From Caballeronia mineralivorans PML1(12) (lineage in GTDB: Bacteria > Pseudomonadota > Gammaproteobacteria > Burkholderiales > Burkholderiaceae), in the NCBI RefSeq assembly GCF_001028175.1, contig NZ_AEJF01000171.1, positions 1 to 64,000 on the forward strand: a stretch of DNA of 64,000 bases. Direction: 5' to 3'. A program made the translations under genes and the position numbers. Below are positions 35,775 to 43,561 of the stretch, piece by piece (positions within the stretch are counted from its first letter, which is position 1; every line of letters starts with the position of its first letter). The notes below the pieces were generated by a model. That model did no database searches, was not told the origin of the DNA, and worked only from the letters and a program-made list of their open reading frames with translations.

Positions 35775-37289
35775 TTACTGGAGCAGCTTCAGAACTTGCT
35801 GCGGGTTGGAGTTGGCTTGCGCCAGCACCGAGATACCCGCTTGTTGCAGAACTTGAGCCTTGCTCAGGTTAGCCGTTTCCTGCGCGAAGTTCGCGTCGGT
35901 GATTTGCGACTGAGCGCCCGACAAGTCGGTCGACTGCGCTTGCTGTGCCGAGGAGATCGACGTGAAACGGTTTTGAGCCGCACCCAGGGTTGCCTGGATG
36001 TTGTTCACCGTTGCGAGGGCGTTGTCGATTGCTTCCATCGCGGCGTTCGCGCCTGAGGTCGTGCTGACGTTCACTGCCGAGATTGCCGGCGGCGTGTTCA
36101 ACGTGTTGGCAGTAGCGATACCAAAGTTACCCGCAACGGAGTTCACCGTGCCGAAACCGGTCGGAGCCGCTGCCTGGAGTGCGCCCGTCGTATTGAAGGC
36201 GATGGTCGAACCTGCACCTGCGGCACCCGGCGTGATCGTGAACAAGGCTGTAGAAGCTGCCGCGCTCAGCGCATTGCCGTTCTGGTCGGTGAACTTGAAG
36301 CCGCCGCTGCCATCGCCCAGCACATTGATCGACGTGATGGCTGCCGTGGTGCCGGCCGCGGCGGTCGCACCGTTACTCGCCAGGTTCACGCCGGTAATCG
36401 AACCCAGGCTCGCGTTGTTGGCCGCGTACGTGCCGGCGCCGGTTGCACCGTTGGTCGTGCTGAGCGTACCGAGCGCGGTCGCTGCCGCAGTTTGAGCCGT
36501 TGCCTGAACCGTTACGGCAAACGCGCCTGCGCCAACCAGCGTCAGCGGTGACGGCAGCGTGGTCGAGCCCGTCGTGTTCGCGCCGAACAGTGCCGTCGAA
36601 GCGGCGGTCGACAGTGCCTGGTTGTTCTGGTCGGTAAAGGTGAAGCCACCGTTGCCGTCTGCGAGCACATTGACCGTCGTGATGGCGGGGGTGGTGCCTG
36701 CCGCAGCAGCAGCGCCGGCGGAGGTCAGGCTAACGCCCGCGATCGAAGCGACCGTTGCACCCTTTTGCGGGATACCGCCGCCGAGCGAGGCTGCGGACAG
36801 GCTTTGCGTCAGGTTCAGGCCGATCGTTTGACCGACGTTCGCGCCGATCTGGAAGCTCACGTTACCTGCCGAACCATCCAGCACGTTCTTGCCGTTGTAG
36901 GTCGTTTGCGACGCTACGCGGTTCACTTCAGCAACTTGCTGCGCAACTTCTTGCTGCAGTGCTGCCTGGTCGCTTGCCGACAACGAGCCGCTCGATGCCT
37001 GAACAGCCAGCGTACGGATGGTTTGCAAGCTTGTCGTGATCTGAGCCAAACCGCTCGATGCCGTCTGGATCATCGAAACGCCGTCGTTCGAGTTCGAAAC
37101 GCCTTGGTTCAAACCGTTGATCTGCGTTTGCATACGATTCGAGATCGCGAGGCCAGCGGCATCGTCTGCTGCGCTGTTGATACGCTTACCAGATGACAGG
37201 CGCGTGATGGCTTGCGACAGCGCGCTTCCTGACGTGTTCAGGTTTTGCTGGGCAACCAGCGAGTTGATATTGCTATTAATTCCGAGCAT
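35775..37289 (-). CDS. fliC: Flagellin
   Basis: A 504-residue filament subunit. The N-terminal D0/D1 (residues 1-170, from MLGINSNINSLVAQQNL) and C-terminal D1/D0 (about 405-504, ending QANSNPQQVLKLLQ) are conserved coils; the surface-exposed middle (171-400) is Ala/Thr/Gly-rich. That middle holds two copies of a 55-residue module, residues 181-235 and 296-350, identical at 40 of 55 positions and offset by exactly 115 residues. AGGAGAG precedes the ATG, and a sigma-28 promoter lies about 100 bp upstream. No Cys is present, as usual for flagellin. Confidence 0.97.
   Translation of the reverse strand: MLGINSNINSLVAQQNLNTSGSALSQAITRLSSGKRINSAADDAAGLAISNRMQTQINGLNQGVSNSNDGVSMIQTASSGLAQITTSLQTIRTLAVQASSGSLSASDQAALQQEVAQQVAEVNRVASQTTYNGKNVLDGSAGNVSFQIGANVGQTIGLNLTQSLSAASLGGGIPQKGATVASIAGVSLTSAGAAAAAGTTPAITTVNVLADGNGGFTFTDQNNQALSTAASTALFGANTTGSTTLPSPLTLVGAGAFAVTVQATAQTAAATALGTLSTTNGATGAGTYAANNASLGSITGVNLASNGATAAAGTTAAITSINVLGDGSGGFKFTDQNGNALSAAASTALFTITPGAAGAGSTIAFNTTGALQAAAPTGFGTVNSVAGNFGIATANTLNTPPAISAVNVSTTSGANAAMEAIDNALATVNNIQATLGAAQNRFTSISSAQQAQSTDLSGAQSQITDANFAQETANLSKAQVLQQAGISVLAQANSNPQQVLKLLQ
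36240..36404 (-). repeat. Flagellin internal repeat, copy 2
   Basis: Encodes FliC residues 296-350, a 55-residue unit including INVLGDGSGGFKFTDQN. It is 73 percent identical at protein level to copy 1 at 36585-36749, by hand alignment without gaps. Confidence 0.85.
36585..36749 (-). repeat. Flagellin internal repeat, copy 1
   Basis: Encodes FliC residues 181-235, including VNVLADGNGGFTFTDQN. See copy 2 at 36240-36404; the two start 115 codons apart. Confidence 0.85.
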
Positions 37290-37388
37290 TTGGATCTCTC
37301 CTGAAAGAACTTAAAGGGCTGTTGGCTACTTACTGCACGGTCCTGTTGCCTGGCGGTTCCGAGCGTGGTAGCCGGCCGCCTACTTGGG

Positions 37389-37415
37389 TTAGCGGCTCAT
37401 GAAAAAAAAACTTGA
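37389..37415 (-). promoter_or_regulatory. Sigma-28 (FliA) promoter of fliC
   Basis: Minus strand: TCAAGTTT (37415-37408), 11 nt, then GCCGCTAA (37396-37389). The FliA consensus is TAAAGTTT-N11-GCCGATAA, so 7 of 8 positions match in each box with exact spacing. The start point would be near 37382, giving a leader of about 90 nt. Confidence 0.88.
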
Positions 37416-37552
37416 GGAATTAGGAAAGGATTTGTAGGGAGATTGCTGGCAGAGGGAATGGAGCTCGGCAAGCCGCCTGCGAGTAAGCGAATTCGCGGGT
37501 ATTCTTTTTCGGGCAGTCATTACGTGTTTGCCCATAACAGCCAGGAGCAACC

Positions 37553-38500
37553 ATGCAGCACCGTACTATCGGTAATTCGGACCTCAAGGTCGCGCCGCTT
37601 GTTTTCGGCGGTAATGTGTTCGGCTGGACCGCCGACGAACGCACGTCGTTCTCCCTGCTCGACGCTTTCGTCGACCACGGCCTCAATTTCATCGATACTG
37701 CCGACGTCTATTCCCGCTGGGTCGACGGTCATCAGGGCGGTGAGTCGGAAACGATCATCGGCAAGTGGTTCAAGGAGAGCGGTAAGCGCGACAAGATCGT
37801 GCTGGCGACGAAAGTCGGCTTGCTGGGCACGCGCCCGGGGTTGTCGGCGGCGAATATCGAAGCTGCCGTCAACGACTCGCTCAAGCGCCTGAAGACGGAT
37901 TACATCGACGTTTATTTCTCTCATCGCGACGACGACAAAACGCCGCTCCTGGACACGCTCGGTGCGTATCAGAAGCTGATCGCGGCGGGAAAGGTGCGCG
38001 TGATCGGCGCGTCGAACTACACCGGCGAGCGGCTGGAAGAAGCGCTGAAGGTATCGGCTAAGGAGGGCATTGCGGGTTATCAGATACTTCAGCCCGAATA
38101 CAATCTTTATGATCGCGCCGATTATGAGAGCGATCTGGAGCCGGTTGTTAAAGCGCACAAGGTATCGGTCGTGCCGTATTACAGCCTGGCGAGCGGTTTC
38201 CTGAGCGGAAAATACCGCTCCAAAGCCGATATTGAGGGCCGTGCACGGGGCGCAAAGGTCGCGGGTTATCTGAACGACCGGGGCTTGAAGATTGTCGATG
38301 CGCTTGTGAAAGTGGCAGAACGCCACGACACGGAACCGGCCGCCATCGCGCTCGCGTGGCTGATCGCACGCCCAGGCATAACGGCGCCGATCGCGAGTGC
38401 CACATCGGTCAAACAACTCGAAAGCCTTGCTCATGCGACCCGCATTACCCTGGCGCCCGAGGATGTCGCAATCCTGGACGAAGCCAGCGATCTGACCTGA
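37553..38500 (+). CDS. Aldo/keto reductase
   Basis: A 315-residue NADPH-dependent TIM-barrel oxidoreductase. FIDTADVYSRWV carries the conserved Asp and catalytic Tyr, LATKVGL the Lys and VYFSHRDDDKTP the His, giving the AKR tetrad; VIGASNYTGERLEE and YYSLASGFLSGKY are cofactor-binding segments near those of the AKR11/YajO-like branch. Substrate unknown. It diverges from fliC and is a single gene. Confidence 0.92.
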   Translation: MQHRTIGNSDLKVAPLVFGGNVFGWTADERTSFSLLDAFVDHGLNFIDTADVYSRWVDGHQGGESETIIGKWFKESGKRDKIVLATKVGLLGTRPGLSAANIEAAVNDSLKRLKTDYIDVYFSHRDDDKTPLLDTLGAYQKLIAAGKVRVIGASNYTGERLEEALKVSAKEGIAGYQILQPEYNLYDRADYESDLEPVVKAHKVSVVPYYSLASGFLSGKYRSKADIEGRARGAKVAGYLNDRGLKIVDALVKVAERHDTEPAAIALAWLIARPGITAPIASATSVKQLESLAHATRITLAPEDVAILDEASDLT

Positions 38501-38851
38501 AATCGGCAAAAAGCACGTATCATCATGGGGTTGCAGCCCCGTAAACAGGTGTTGCGGGGTTGGCGACCGTGCGGCGATCTGATAACATCTCGCCCGAATC
38601 GAGATTTTTGCCCGATGGCGCCGCTATTTTTACGCGACGCCGGGCGGCCCGAAGTGCGCTGTTCCGTTTCTTACAGACTGCGCATGCCGTGATCGGCGGT
38701 GAAATCCCACCTCTCTCTTTTCCGGCCTCCGTGGCCGCTTTGCTCGTGTCCGCGCTGTTGAGTGGACGATCGGAGTGCCGGCGCGCGGCGTTGCCTTGGG
38801 CAGACGCTTCGCCGCGCAGTCAGAAAAACGTATTAGCGATTTAGGACTTCC
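38501..38851. other. Region upstream of rpsU
   Basis: About 350 bp without a gene. TTGGCG (38560-38565) and TAACAT (38583-38588) with a 17-nt spacer form a plausible but weak rpsU promoter. GC-rich inverted segments near 38527-38560 could fold. Nothing else recognised. Confidence 0.4.
38560..38588 (+). promoter_or_regulatory. Candidate sigma-70 promoter of rpsU
   Basis: TTGGCG, 17-nt spacer, TAACAT; four of six matches in each hexamer. It would give a leader of about 255 nt, long for a ribosomal protein gene, so a closer promoter is also possible. Confidence 0.3.
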
Positions 38852-39064
38852 ATGACCACTATTGTTTTGAAAGAAAACGAGCCGTTCGACGTCGCGATCC
38901 GTCGCTTTCGCCGGACCATCGAAAAGAACGGCCTGATCGCCGAGCTTCGCGAACGCCAGTCGTACGAAAAGCCGACGACAGCACGCAAGCGCAAGAAGGC
39001 GGCAGCAGTTAGCCGCCTGCGCAAGCGTCTGCGCAGCCAGATGTTGCCCAAGAAGCTTCACTAA
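38852..39064 (+). CDS. rpsU: 30S ribosomal protein S21
   Basis: A 70-residue basic protein: [20 protein letters not shown] followed by [20 protein letters not shown] is a standard beta-proteobacterial S21, which binds near the anti-Shine-Dalgarno end of 16S rRNA and helps initiation. AGGA lies 7 nt before the ATG. It is not next to dnaG/rpoD here; a strong terminator follows. Burkholderia genomes can carry more than one rpsU copy, so whether this is the only one is unknown. Confidence 0.97.
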   Translation: MTTIVLKENEPFDVAIRRFRRTIEKNGLIAELRERQSYEKPTTARKRKKAAAVSRLRKRLRSQMLPKKLH

Positions 39065-39104
39065 GTCTTGGTAGGTCGCAGCCTGCTTGATGGGCTGCAC
39101 CAAA

Positions 39105-39148
39105 GCAAAACGGCGATGCCGCCCGCAAGGGTTGCATCGCCGTTTTGC
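39105..39148 (+). terminator. Terminator of rpsU
   Basis: A perfect 15-bp stem, GCAAAACGGCGATGC (39105-39119) with GCATCGCCGTTTTGC (39134-39148), with a 14-nt loop. The T-rich side of the stem (CGTTTTGCTTG) serves as the tail on the plus strand. Confidence 0.8.
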
Positions 39149-39367
39149 TTGTCTGGCTTTTATGTTTCGGCTTTTACTTCGGCTCGGGGCGCAACTGCTG
39201 CGGGGCGTCTAACGGGCACTGTGGGCCATTTGCGGCCCAGTTGAGCGGGTCTTCTGTGGCCCGATCATCGGTCTGGGCGCGTTTCGTCTATGTCTGGACT
39301 GCGCGGTTGCAGGCTTTCGTGCGAGCTGGCCGGCGCGTATCGCACGCATATATCGCACATATCGCAC

Positions 39368-39727
39368 TTATACGAACGCGTGCCGTTCTCCGACGCGTAC
39401 CAGAAGCTGGGGCCATTCCTCCACGCTGAAATCGTCGTGAACCTCCTCCAGTTCGATCAGCAATTCGACGATATCAGGATCGTAGGCATTAACCTCTGAC
39501 GCATACAGCGCACGCAACAACGAGCCGTCCTTCGCGTGCCGGTAGTACGAAATGCCGATGCCTTCGATCTCCGGCCGATACAGCTCGTCTGCGATCAGGG
39601 ATCCAATAGCGCATTTGCGGCCGTTGCCGCTGCGTAGCCGGCACGAGCCGTTTTCATCCTCGGATACGGCCCGTTGCGTGAGCAGATGGTTGCTCACGCG
39701 TTCGTAGATGTCTCTCGCTGTTAACAT
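39368..39727 (-). CDS. Unknown protein, paralog of the adjacent gene (B copy)
   Basis: I do not recognise an established family name. From the Met at 39727 the product is 119 residues, mostly helical and acidic in its C-terminal half. It is clearly related to its upstream neighbour: both have LT-x-x-E/DI-Y/F-E/DR-x(3)-HL-x-x-Q near the start, then a Cys/Gly segment (CRLRSGNGRKCAIGSLI here), LLRALYASEVNAYDP and VELL-x(3)-L-x-x-VHD. The paired Cys in the middle could hold a metal. An open extension to 39934 overlaps the neighbour and is Pro/Arg-rich; I reject it. Proteins of this kind appear as hypotheticals in bacteria and phages (recollection, not checked). Confidence 0.6.
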   Translation of the reverse strand: MLTARDIYERVSNHLLTQRAVSEDENGSCRLRSGNGRKCAIGSLIADELYRPEIEGIGISYYRHAKDGSLLRALYASEVNAYDPDIVELLIELEEVHDDFSVEEWPQLLVRVGERHAFV

Positions 39728-39875
39728 TGCATTGCTCGATGCTCTAACTATGGCGTTGCTCGCCCGTGGCTCGTTCGACTCAAGCGCAAACGGTAAACGC
39801 GGACGCGGTTCGTTCGCGGGTCGCGGGTGACTTGGTTGCGTCAGCGGCGCCCCACGGAATCCTGCGGAACCGCCT

Positions 39876-40301
39876 TCAGGCTGCCGATTTAAGGCGATCC
39901 GCCGACAAATTGAACTGCCGGGCGATGGACGCAAAGCGTTCGCGCCATTCCCATTTGCCGAAAACGTCGTGCACGTTTTGCAGGCAACTGAGCAGCTCGA
40001 CGGTTGTCGGATCGTAGACGTTGATGTTTGAGCGCAACAGGGCGCGCTTCAACGCTGCGACGCCGACGTCCATGTAAGACGGTACGGTTTCCGGCCCTTT
40101 ACCGACATACCGAATGGGCACGCCTTCCATGGCGGTCATGTAGTCGCGCGGCTTGATGAAGCTGCCGACTGGACAACCGCCGCAATAGCCGCGGTACGCA
40201 CCGCCGCCGTGCGGCAACAACGCTGCCTGGCCTTGGCCAAACAGGTGAAGAACGGCGCGGTCGAAGATTTCCTGGTGCGTTAAAAAGTTGAGGTTTTTCA
40301 T
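39876..40301 (-). CDS. Unknown protein, paralog of the adjacent gene (A copy)
   Basis: A 141-residue protein starting MKNLNFLTHQEIFDRAVLHL; the ATG at 40301 follows GGGGAG with good spacing. It shares its architecture with the gene at 39368: LTHQEIFDRAVLHLFGQ, then YRGYCGGCPVGSFIKPRDY with two Cys, LKRALLRSNINVYDPTTVELL and LQNVHDVFGKWEWRERF. No signal peptide or membrane segment, so cytoplasmic. Two related genes in tandem, 148 bp apart, suggest local duplication. The function is unknown; conserved Cys/Gly and His-Asp positions are the points to follow. Confidence 0.65.
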   Translation of the reverse strand: MKNLNFLTHQEIFDRAVLHLFGQGQAALLPHGGGAYRGYCGGCPVGSFIKPRDYMTAMEGVPIRYVGKGPETVPSYMDVGVAALKRALLRSNINVYDPTTVELLSCLQNVHDVFGKWEWRERFASIARQFNLSADRLKSAA

Positions 40302-40783
40302 TTTGGTTCTCCCCTGCACCGACAACAGCGGTGCTTCGTGGGTGTTCATCAAACAGCGTTATCAGTATCGGACGCGGACTCGGTCGTCATAGCGCGGTCG
40401 ACCACATAAAACCACGTCATTTCACCCGTTTGTCTGCTTCTGCCGCGACCGTTCGCACGACCTGAACACGCTTGGCAAGTCGCACCGGGCGACAACCGTG
40501 TTTAGCGTCAGGCCGCTCGCCGGAAAACCCGCTTACACCATAGTTATAGCGGGTTCTTTCCGGTAAAAAGGTGGCGGTATGTGCGGTTGGCCGCAATTTT
40601 GACATGCTGTCCGACTTCTTGCACAGGGGTACAACCCGGGTAAAAGCTTTGTAGTAAAGGCTTCAGAGCGTGATTCACCACGGGCAAACGACAATCGTCA
40701 GGATTTTCCCTGATAGTGGCTTAAACCGCGAAAAATGTTGCGAAAACGCAATGTCAAGGTCGGAAAGCCGTGGAGCAAATTGC
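40302..40783. other. Intergenic region with a long hairpin
   Basis: About 480 bp upstream of the paralog pair and downstream of tag (both minus). It contains the large inverted repeat at 40520-40563. No gene was recognised. Confidence 0.45.
40520..40563. repeat. Long imperfect inverted repeat
   Basis: CCGGAAAACCCGCT (40520-40533) pairs with AGCGGGTTCTTTCCGG (40548-40563), a two-base bulge in one arm and a 14-nt AT-rich loop. No T tract on either strand, so it is not a normal terminator; it lies about 220 bp upstream of the paralog gene and could be a structured leader, an operator or a small repeat element. Confidence 0.55.
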
Positions 40784-41425
40784 TTAATTTGTTCGACGTT
40801 TGGCGGATTCGCGCTTGGGCACCGCCACGCTGTCGCGGAATCGGCAGAGACAGGCGGCCTCGTGATCGTTGACCATGCCTGTCGCCTGCATGAAGGCATA
40901 GCAAATGGTTGTTCCGACGAACTTGCAGCCGTATTTCTTGAGAGCGCGGCTCATGGCGTCGGAAATCTCGTTGGAGGCGGGCGCTTGCGCATAAGTCGCG
41001 CGCGGGGTGTCGATAGGCGTATTGCCTACGAATGACCAGACGAAGTTTGCGAGCGAGCCATGTTCCGCCTGGATGCGCTGCACCGCGCGCGCGTTGGCGA
41101 CGGCCGCCGAGATCTTCGCGCGATTGCGGATGATGCGGGTGTCGAGCAGCAGCCGTGCAGCGTCGTCTTCGCTGAAAGCGGCCACCCGGTCGATGTCGAA
41201 GTTGTGGAACAGAGCCCGGTAACCCTCGCGCTTGTTCAAGATCGTCAACCAGGACAACCCGGCCTGCGCGCCTTCCAGTACAAGCATTTCGAACAGGTGG
41301 CGATCGTCGTGGGAAGCAACACCCCATTCCTCGTCGTGGTAGCGGACGAGTGCTTCCGTGGTGGCCCAGCCGCAGCGGTGCGGCTCGGTGCTGTCGTCTG
41401 GGCGGCCTTTCTTCGTGTTGGTCAT
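40784..41425 (-). CDS. tag: DNA-3-methyladenine glycosylase I
   Basis: A 213-residue base-excision repair enzyme that removes 3-methyladenine. RCGWA near residue 17 and the distal NDHEAACLCRF provide Cys and His zinc ligands; YHDEEWGVASHDDRHLFEML has the base-recognition Glu and LEGAQAGLSWLTILNKREGYR the conserved aromatic/Lys helix of the HhH fold. It acts alone in the cytoplasm. Confidence 0.95.
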   Translation of the reverse strand: MTNTKKGRPDDSTEPHRCGWATTEALVRYHDEEWGVASHDDRHLFEMLVLEGAQAGLSWLTILNKREGYRALFHNFDIDRVAAFSEDDAARLLLDTRIIRNRAKISAAVANARAVQRIQAEHGSLANFVWSFVGNTPIDTPRATYAQAPASNEISDAMSRALKKYGCKFVGTTICYAFMQATGMVNDHEAACLCRFRDSVAVPKRESAKRRTN

Positions 41426-41702
41426 GTCGGATTCGGAGCGTGGGTGGTTGGCGTTCGATCAGCATAGGCGCAAGGGTTCGAGGAGAACAGTCGACCGATC
41501 GGCCAGGCGCTCTGGCCACTCACCGCCTGTATGCACGCTTTCGAAGGTTGCAGCTCCGGTGCCCGTCTGCTATCCGATGCACTTCCATCACGTTTCGTTC
41601 CGATGTCAGTTGACCCACTGCAGATCGTTGCCCGACGGGCCGGGGGACCTAGCCCATTTGGCCGAGTGGCGGCGCGCCGGTCGTGCCGTTAAGCTTGCGC
41701 AC

Positions 41703-42605
41703 ATGACTACTTCAATTTACACACACAGGTACCTGATCGGCGTCGACGGCGGCGGCAGCGGTACACGCGTTGTCCTGGCCGATGCAAACGGCATCGAACT
41801 GGCGCGCGCCACGGGTGGACCATCGGGCCTCGCGCTCGGCGTCGAGCGTGCGTGGGACGCAATCGAAGTGGCGTGTTCACGCGCGTTCGAAACAGCAGGC
41901 CTGCCGTTCGAGTGGAGTGCATGTGCGCTCGGCTGCGGCCTGGCTGGCGTGAATCACGCGGGGTGGCTGGCGCAGTTTCACGCAAGCGCGCCCGATGGAT
42001 GCGCGCTTGCTGTCGAAAGCGACGCCTTCACCACGTTGCTTGGCGCGCATGGCGGCGAGCCGGGCGTGATCGTGGCGTTGGGAACGGGCAGCATCGCCGC
42101 GTCGCTGGATGCAGACGGCCAGTTCAGGATTGCAGGCGGTTATGGTTTTCCGAGTGGCGACGAGGCGAGCGGAGCGTGGCTGGGCTTACGGGCAGTCGTA
42201 CACTTGCAGCAAGTGCTGGACGGCCGCGCACCCGCCGACGACTGGTCCGCCGCGCTTCTCGCGCACACGGATGCGACTGATCGCGACAGTCTCGTCGTAT
42301 GGTTGTGCGCGGCGAATCAAACGGGTTATGCAACCCTCGCGCCGACGGTTTTCGAGCACAGAAACCATCCGTTTGCAGCGCGTCTACTCGGGCAGGCGGG
42401 TTGCGAGATCGCAAAAATGGTGTCGGCACTGGACCCTGACCATGCGCTCCCGGTCGCGTTGTGTGGCGGACTGGCCGTACCGCTCGCGCCATTCGTGCCG
42501 CAAGAACTCCGCAACAGGTTGCGTCTGCCGCTAGCGGACTCCGCTACAGGCGCGTTGCAACTGGCTCGCCGCGCCGCGAGCGGAAAATCGGCCCATGAGG
42601 GCTAA
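41703..42605 (+). CDS. BadF/BadG/BcrA-type ATPase, N-acetylglucosamine kinase-like
   Basis: A 300-residue sugar kinase of the ASKHA fold. LIGVDGGGSGTRVVLAD (residues 11-27) is the phosphate-1 loop, ALGCGLAGV and ESDAFTTLLGAHGG lead to the catalytic Asp region, VALGTGSIAA is phosphate-2 and ALCGGLAVPL the adenosine motif. These fit the GlcNAc/glucosamine kinase group rather than the iron-sulfur dehydratase activators, which have Cys ligands absent here. Met at 41703 is the last one before the phosphate loop; its ribosome site is weak. The HAD phosphatase follows 39 bp downstream. Confidence 0.88.
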   Translation: MTTSIYTHRYLIGVDGGGSGTRVVLADANGIELARATGGPSGLALGVERAWDAIEVACSRAFETAGLPFEWSACALGCGLAGVNHAGWLAQFHASAPDGCALAVESDAFTTLLGAHGGEPGVIVALGTGSIAASLDADGQFRIAGGYGFPSGDEASGAWLGLRAVVHLQQVLDGRAPADDWSAALLAHTDATDRDSLVVWLCAANQTGYATLAPTVFEHRNHPFAARLLGQAGCEIAKMVSALDPDHALPVALCGGLAVPLAPFVPQELRNRLRLPLADSATGALQLARRAASGKSAHEG

Positions 42606-42644
42606 AATGCCACGGTCCTAATGGCTTAAAGGAAACCGCTTCCT

Positions 42645-43481
42645 ATGTATTCGATTATCGCTACCGATCTCGACGGCACCTTGCTCAACACCGACCATCA
42701 GGTCGACCCGTTCACCGTCGAAACGGTCCGCGAACTGGAAGCGCGCGGCGTGCGTTTCATCATCGCGACGGGGCGGCATTATCGCGATGTGGTCGGGATT
42801 CGCAAAGTGCTCGGCATCGACGCTTATCTGATCACATCGAACGGCGCCCGTATCCATGCGCCGGACAACGAGCGCATCTATGCCCGCCACATTGCTCCGG
42901 CTGCCGTGCGTCGTCTCGTCCAGCCGGACCTGGCGGGAAGCGAGCGCGTGATTGTGAACCTCTTCGCCGACGACGCCTGGCTGATCGACCGCCACGCGCC
43001 CGAATTGCTGGCTTTTCACCAGGATTCGGGTTTCGACTATGACGTGATGGATCTGCGTCAGCACGACGGCGAGAACATTGCGAAGGTGCTGTATATCGGC
43101 GAGCCGGACGATCTCAAGGTGACCGGCGCGAATCTCGAACGTGAATTCGGCGATTCCATTTACGTCACTTATTCGTTGCCCGATTGTCTGGAAGTCATGA
43201 CGTCAGATGTATCGAAGGGGCGAGCGTTGCAATTCGTGCTGGACCGGCTCGATATCGACACTGCGCATTGCGTGGCCTTCGGCGACAACATGAACGACAT
43301 CGATCTGCTCGAAACCGCAGGCCGGCCATTCATGATGAACAACGCAAATCCGGCGCTGATAAAACGCCTGCCGAATGTTCCGCGAACCGGCAACAATTTC
43401 GAGGCCGGCGTTGCTCATCAATTGCGCGCGTTATTCGGCATGACCGATGAACTCGCCGCGCCGGCTCGCGCCGACGAATAA
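42645..43481 (+). CDS. Cof-type HAD-IIB sugar phosphatase
   Basis: A 278-residue haloacid dehalogenase superfamily phosphatase. DLDGTLL (residues 8-14) has the nucleophile and acid Asp, IITATGR-like FIIATGRHY motif II, SKGRALQF motif III Lys and FGDNMNDIDLLE motif IV. The C2B cap lies between. Such enzymes hydrolyse sugar phosphates or cofactors. It follows the BadF-type kinase by 39 bp, so kinase and phosphatase may be co-transcribed. AAAGGAAACC precedes the ATG. The IS701 element begins 14 bp after its stop, leaving it intact. Confidence 0.93.
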   Translation: MYSIIATDLDGTLLNTDHQVDPFTVETVRELEARGVRFIIATGRHYRDVVGIRKVLGIDAYLITSNGARIHAPDNERIYARHIAPAAVRRLVQPDLAGSERVIVNLFADDAWLIDRHAPELLAFHQDSGFDYDVMDLRQHDGENIAKVLYIGEPDDLKVTGANLEREFGDSIYVTYSLPDCLEVMTSDVSKGRALQFVLDRLDIDTAHCVAFGDNMNDIDLLETAGRPFMMNNANPALIKRLPNVPRTGNNFEAGVAHQLRALFGMTDELAAPARADE

Positions 43482-43491
43482 CGCCGGGGTA

Positions 43492-43495
43492 CTAG
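43492..43495. repeat. Left target-site duplication CTAG
   Basis: CTAG directly before the left inverted repeat, matched by CTAG at 44980-44983. IS701 elements duplicate 4 bp and prefer YTAR, which CTAG satisfies. Confidence 0.8.
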
Positions 43496-43513
43496 TCTTA
43501 CTGTGTCATAAAA
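43496..43513 (+). repeat. IS701 left inverted repeat
   Basis: TCTTACTGTGTCATAAAA, 18 bp, perfect complement of the right end. Confidence 0.92.
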
Positions 43514-43561
43514 ATACTACATCTCCTATAATAAAGATACCGTGACTCTCGGGCGTACATA

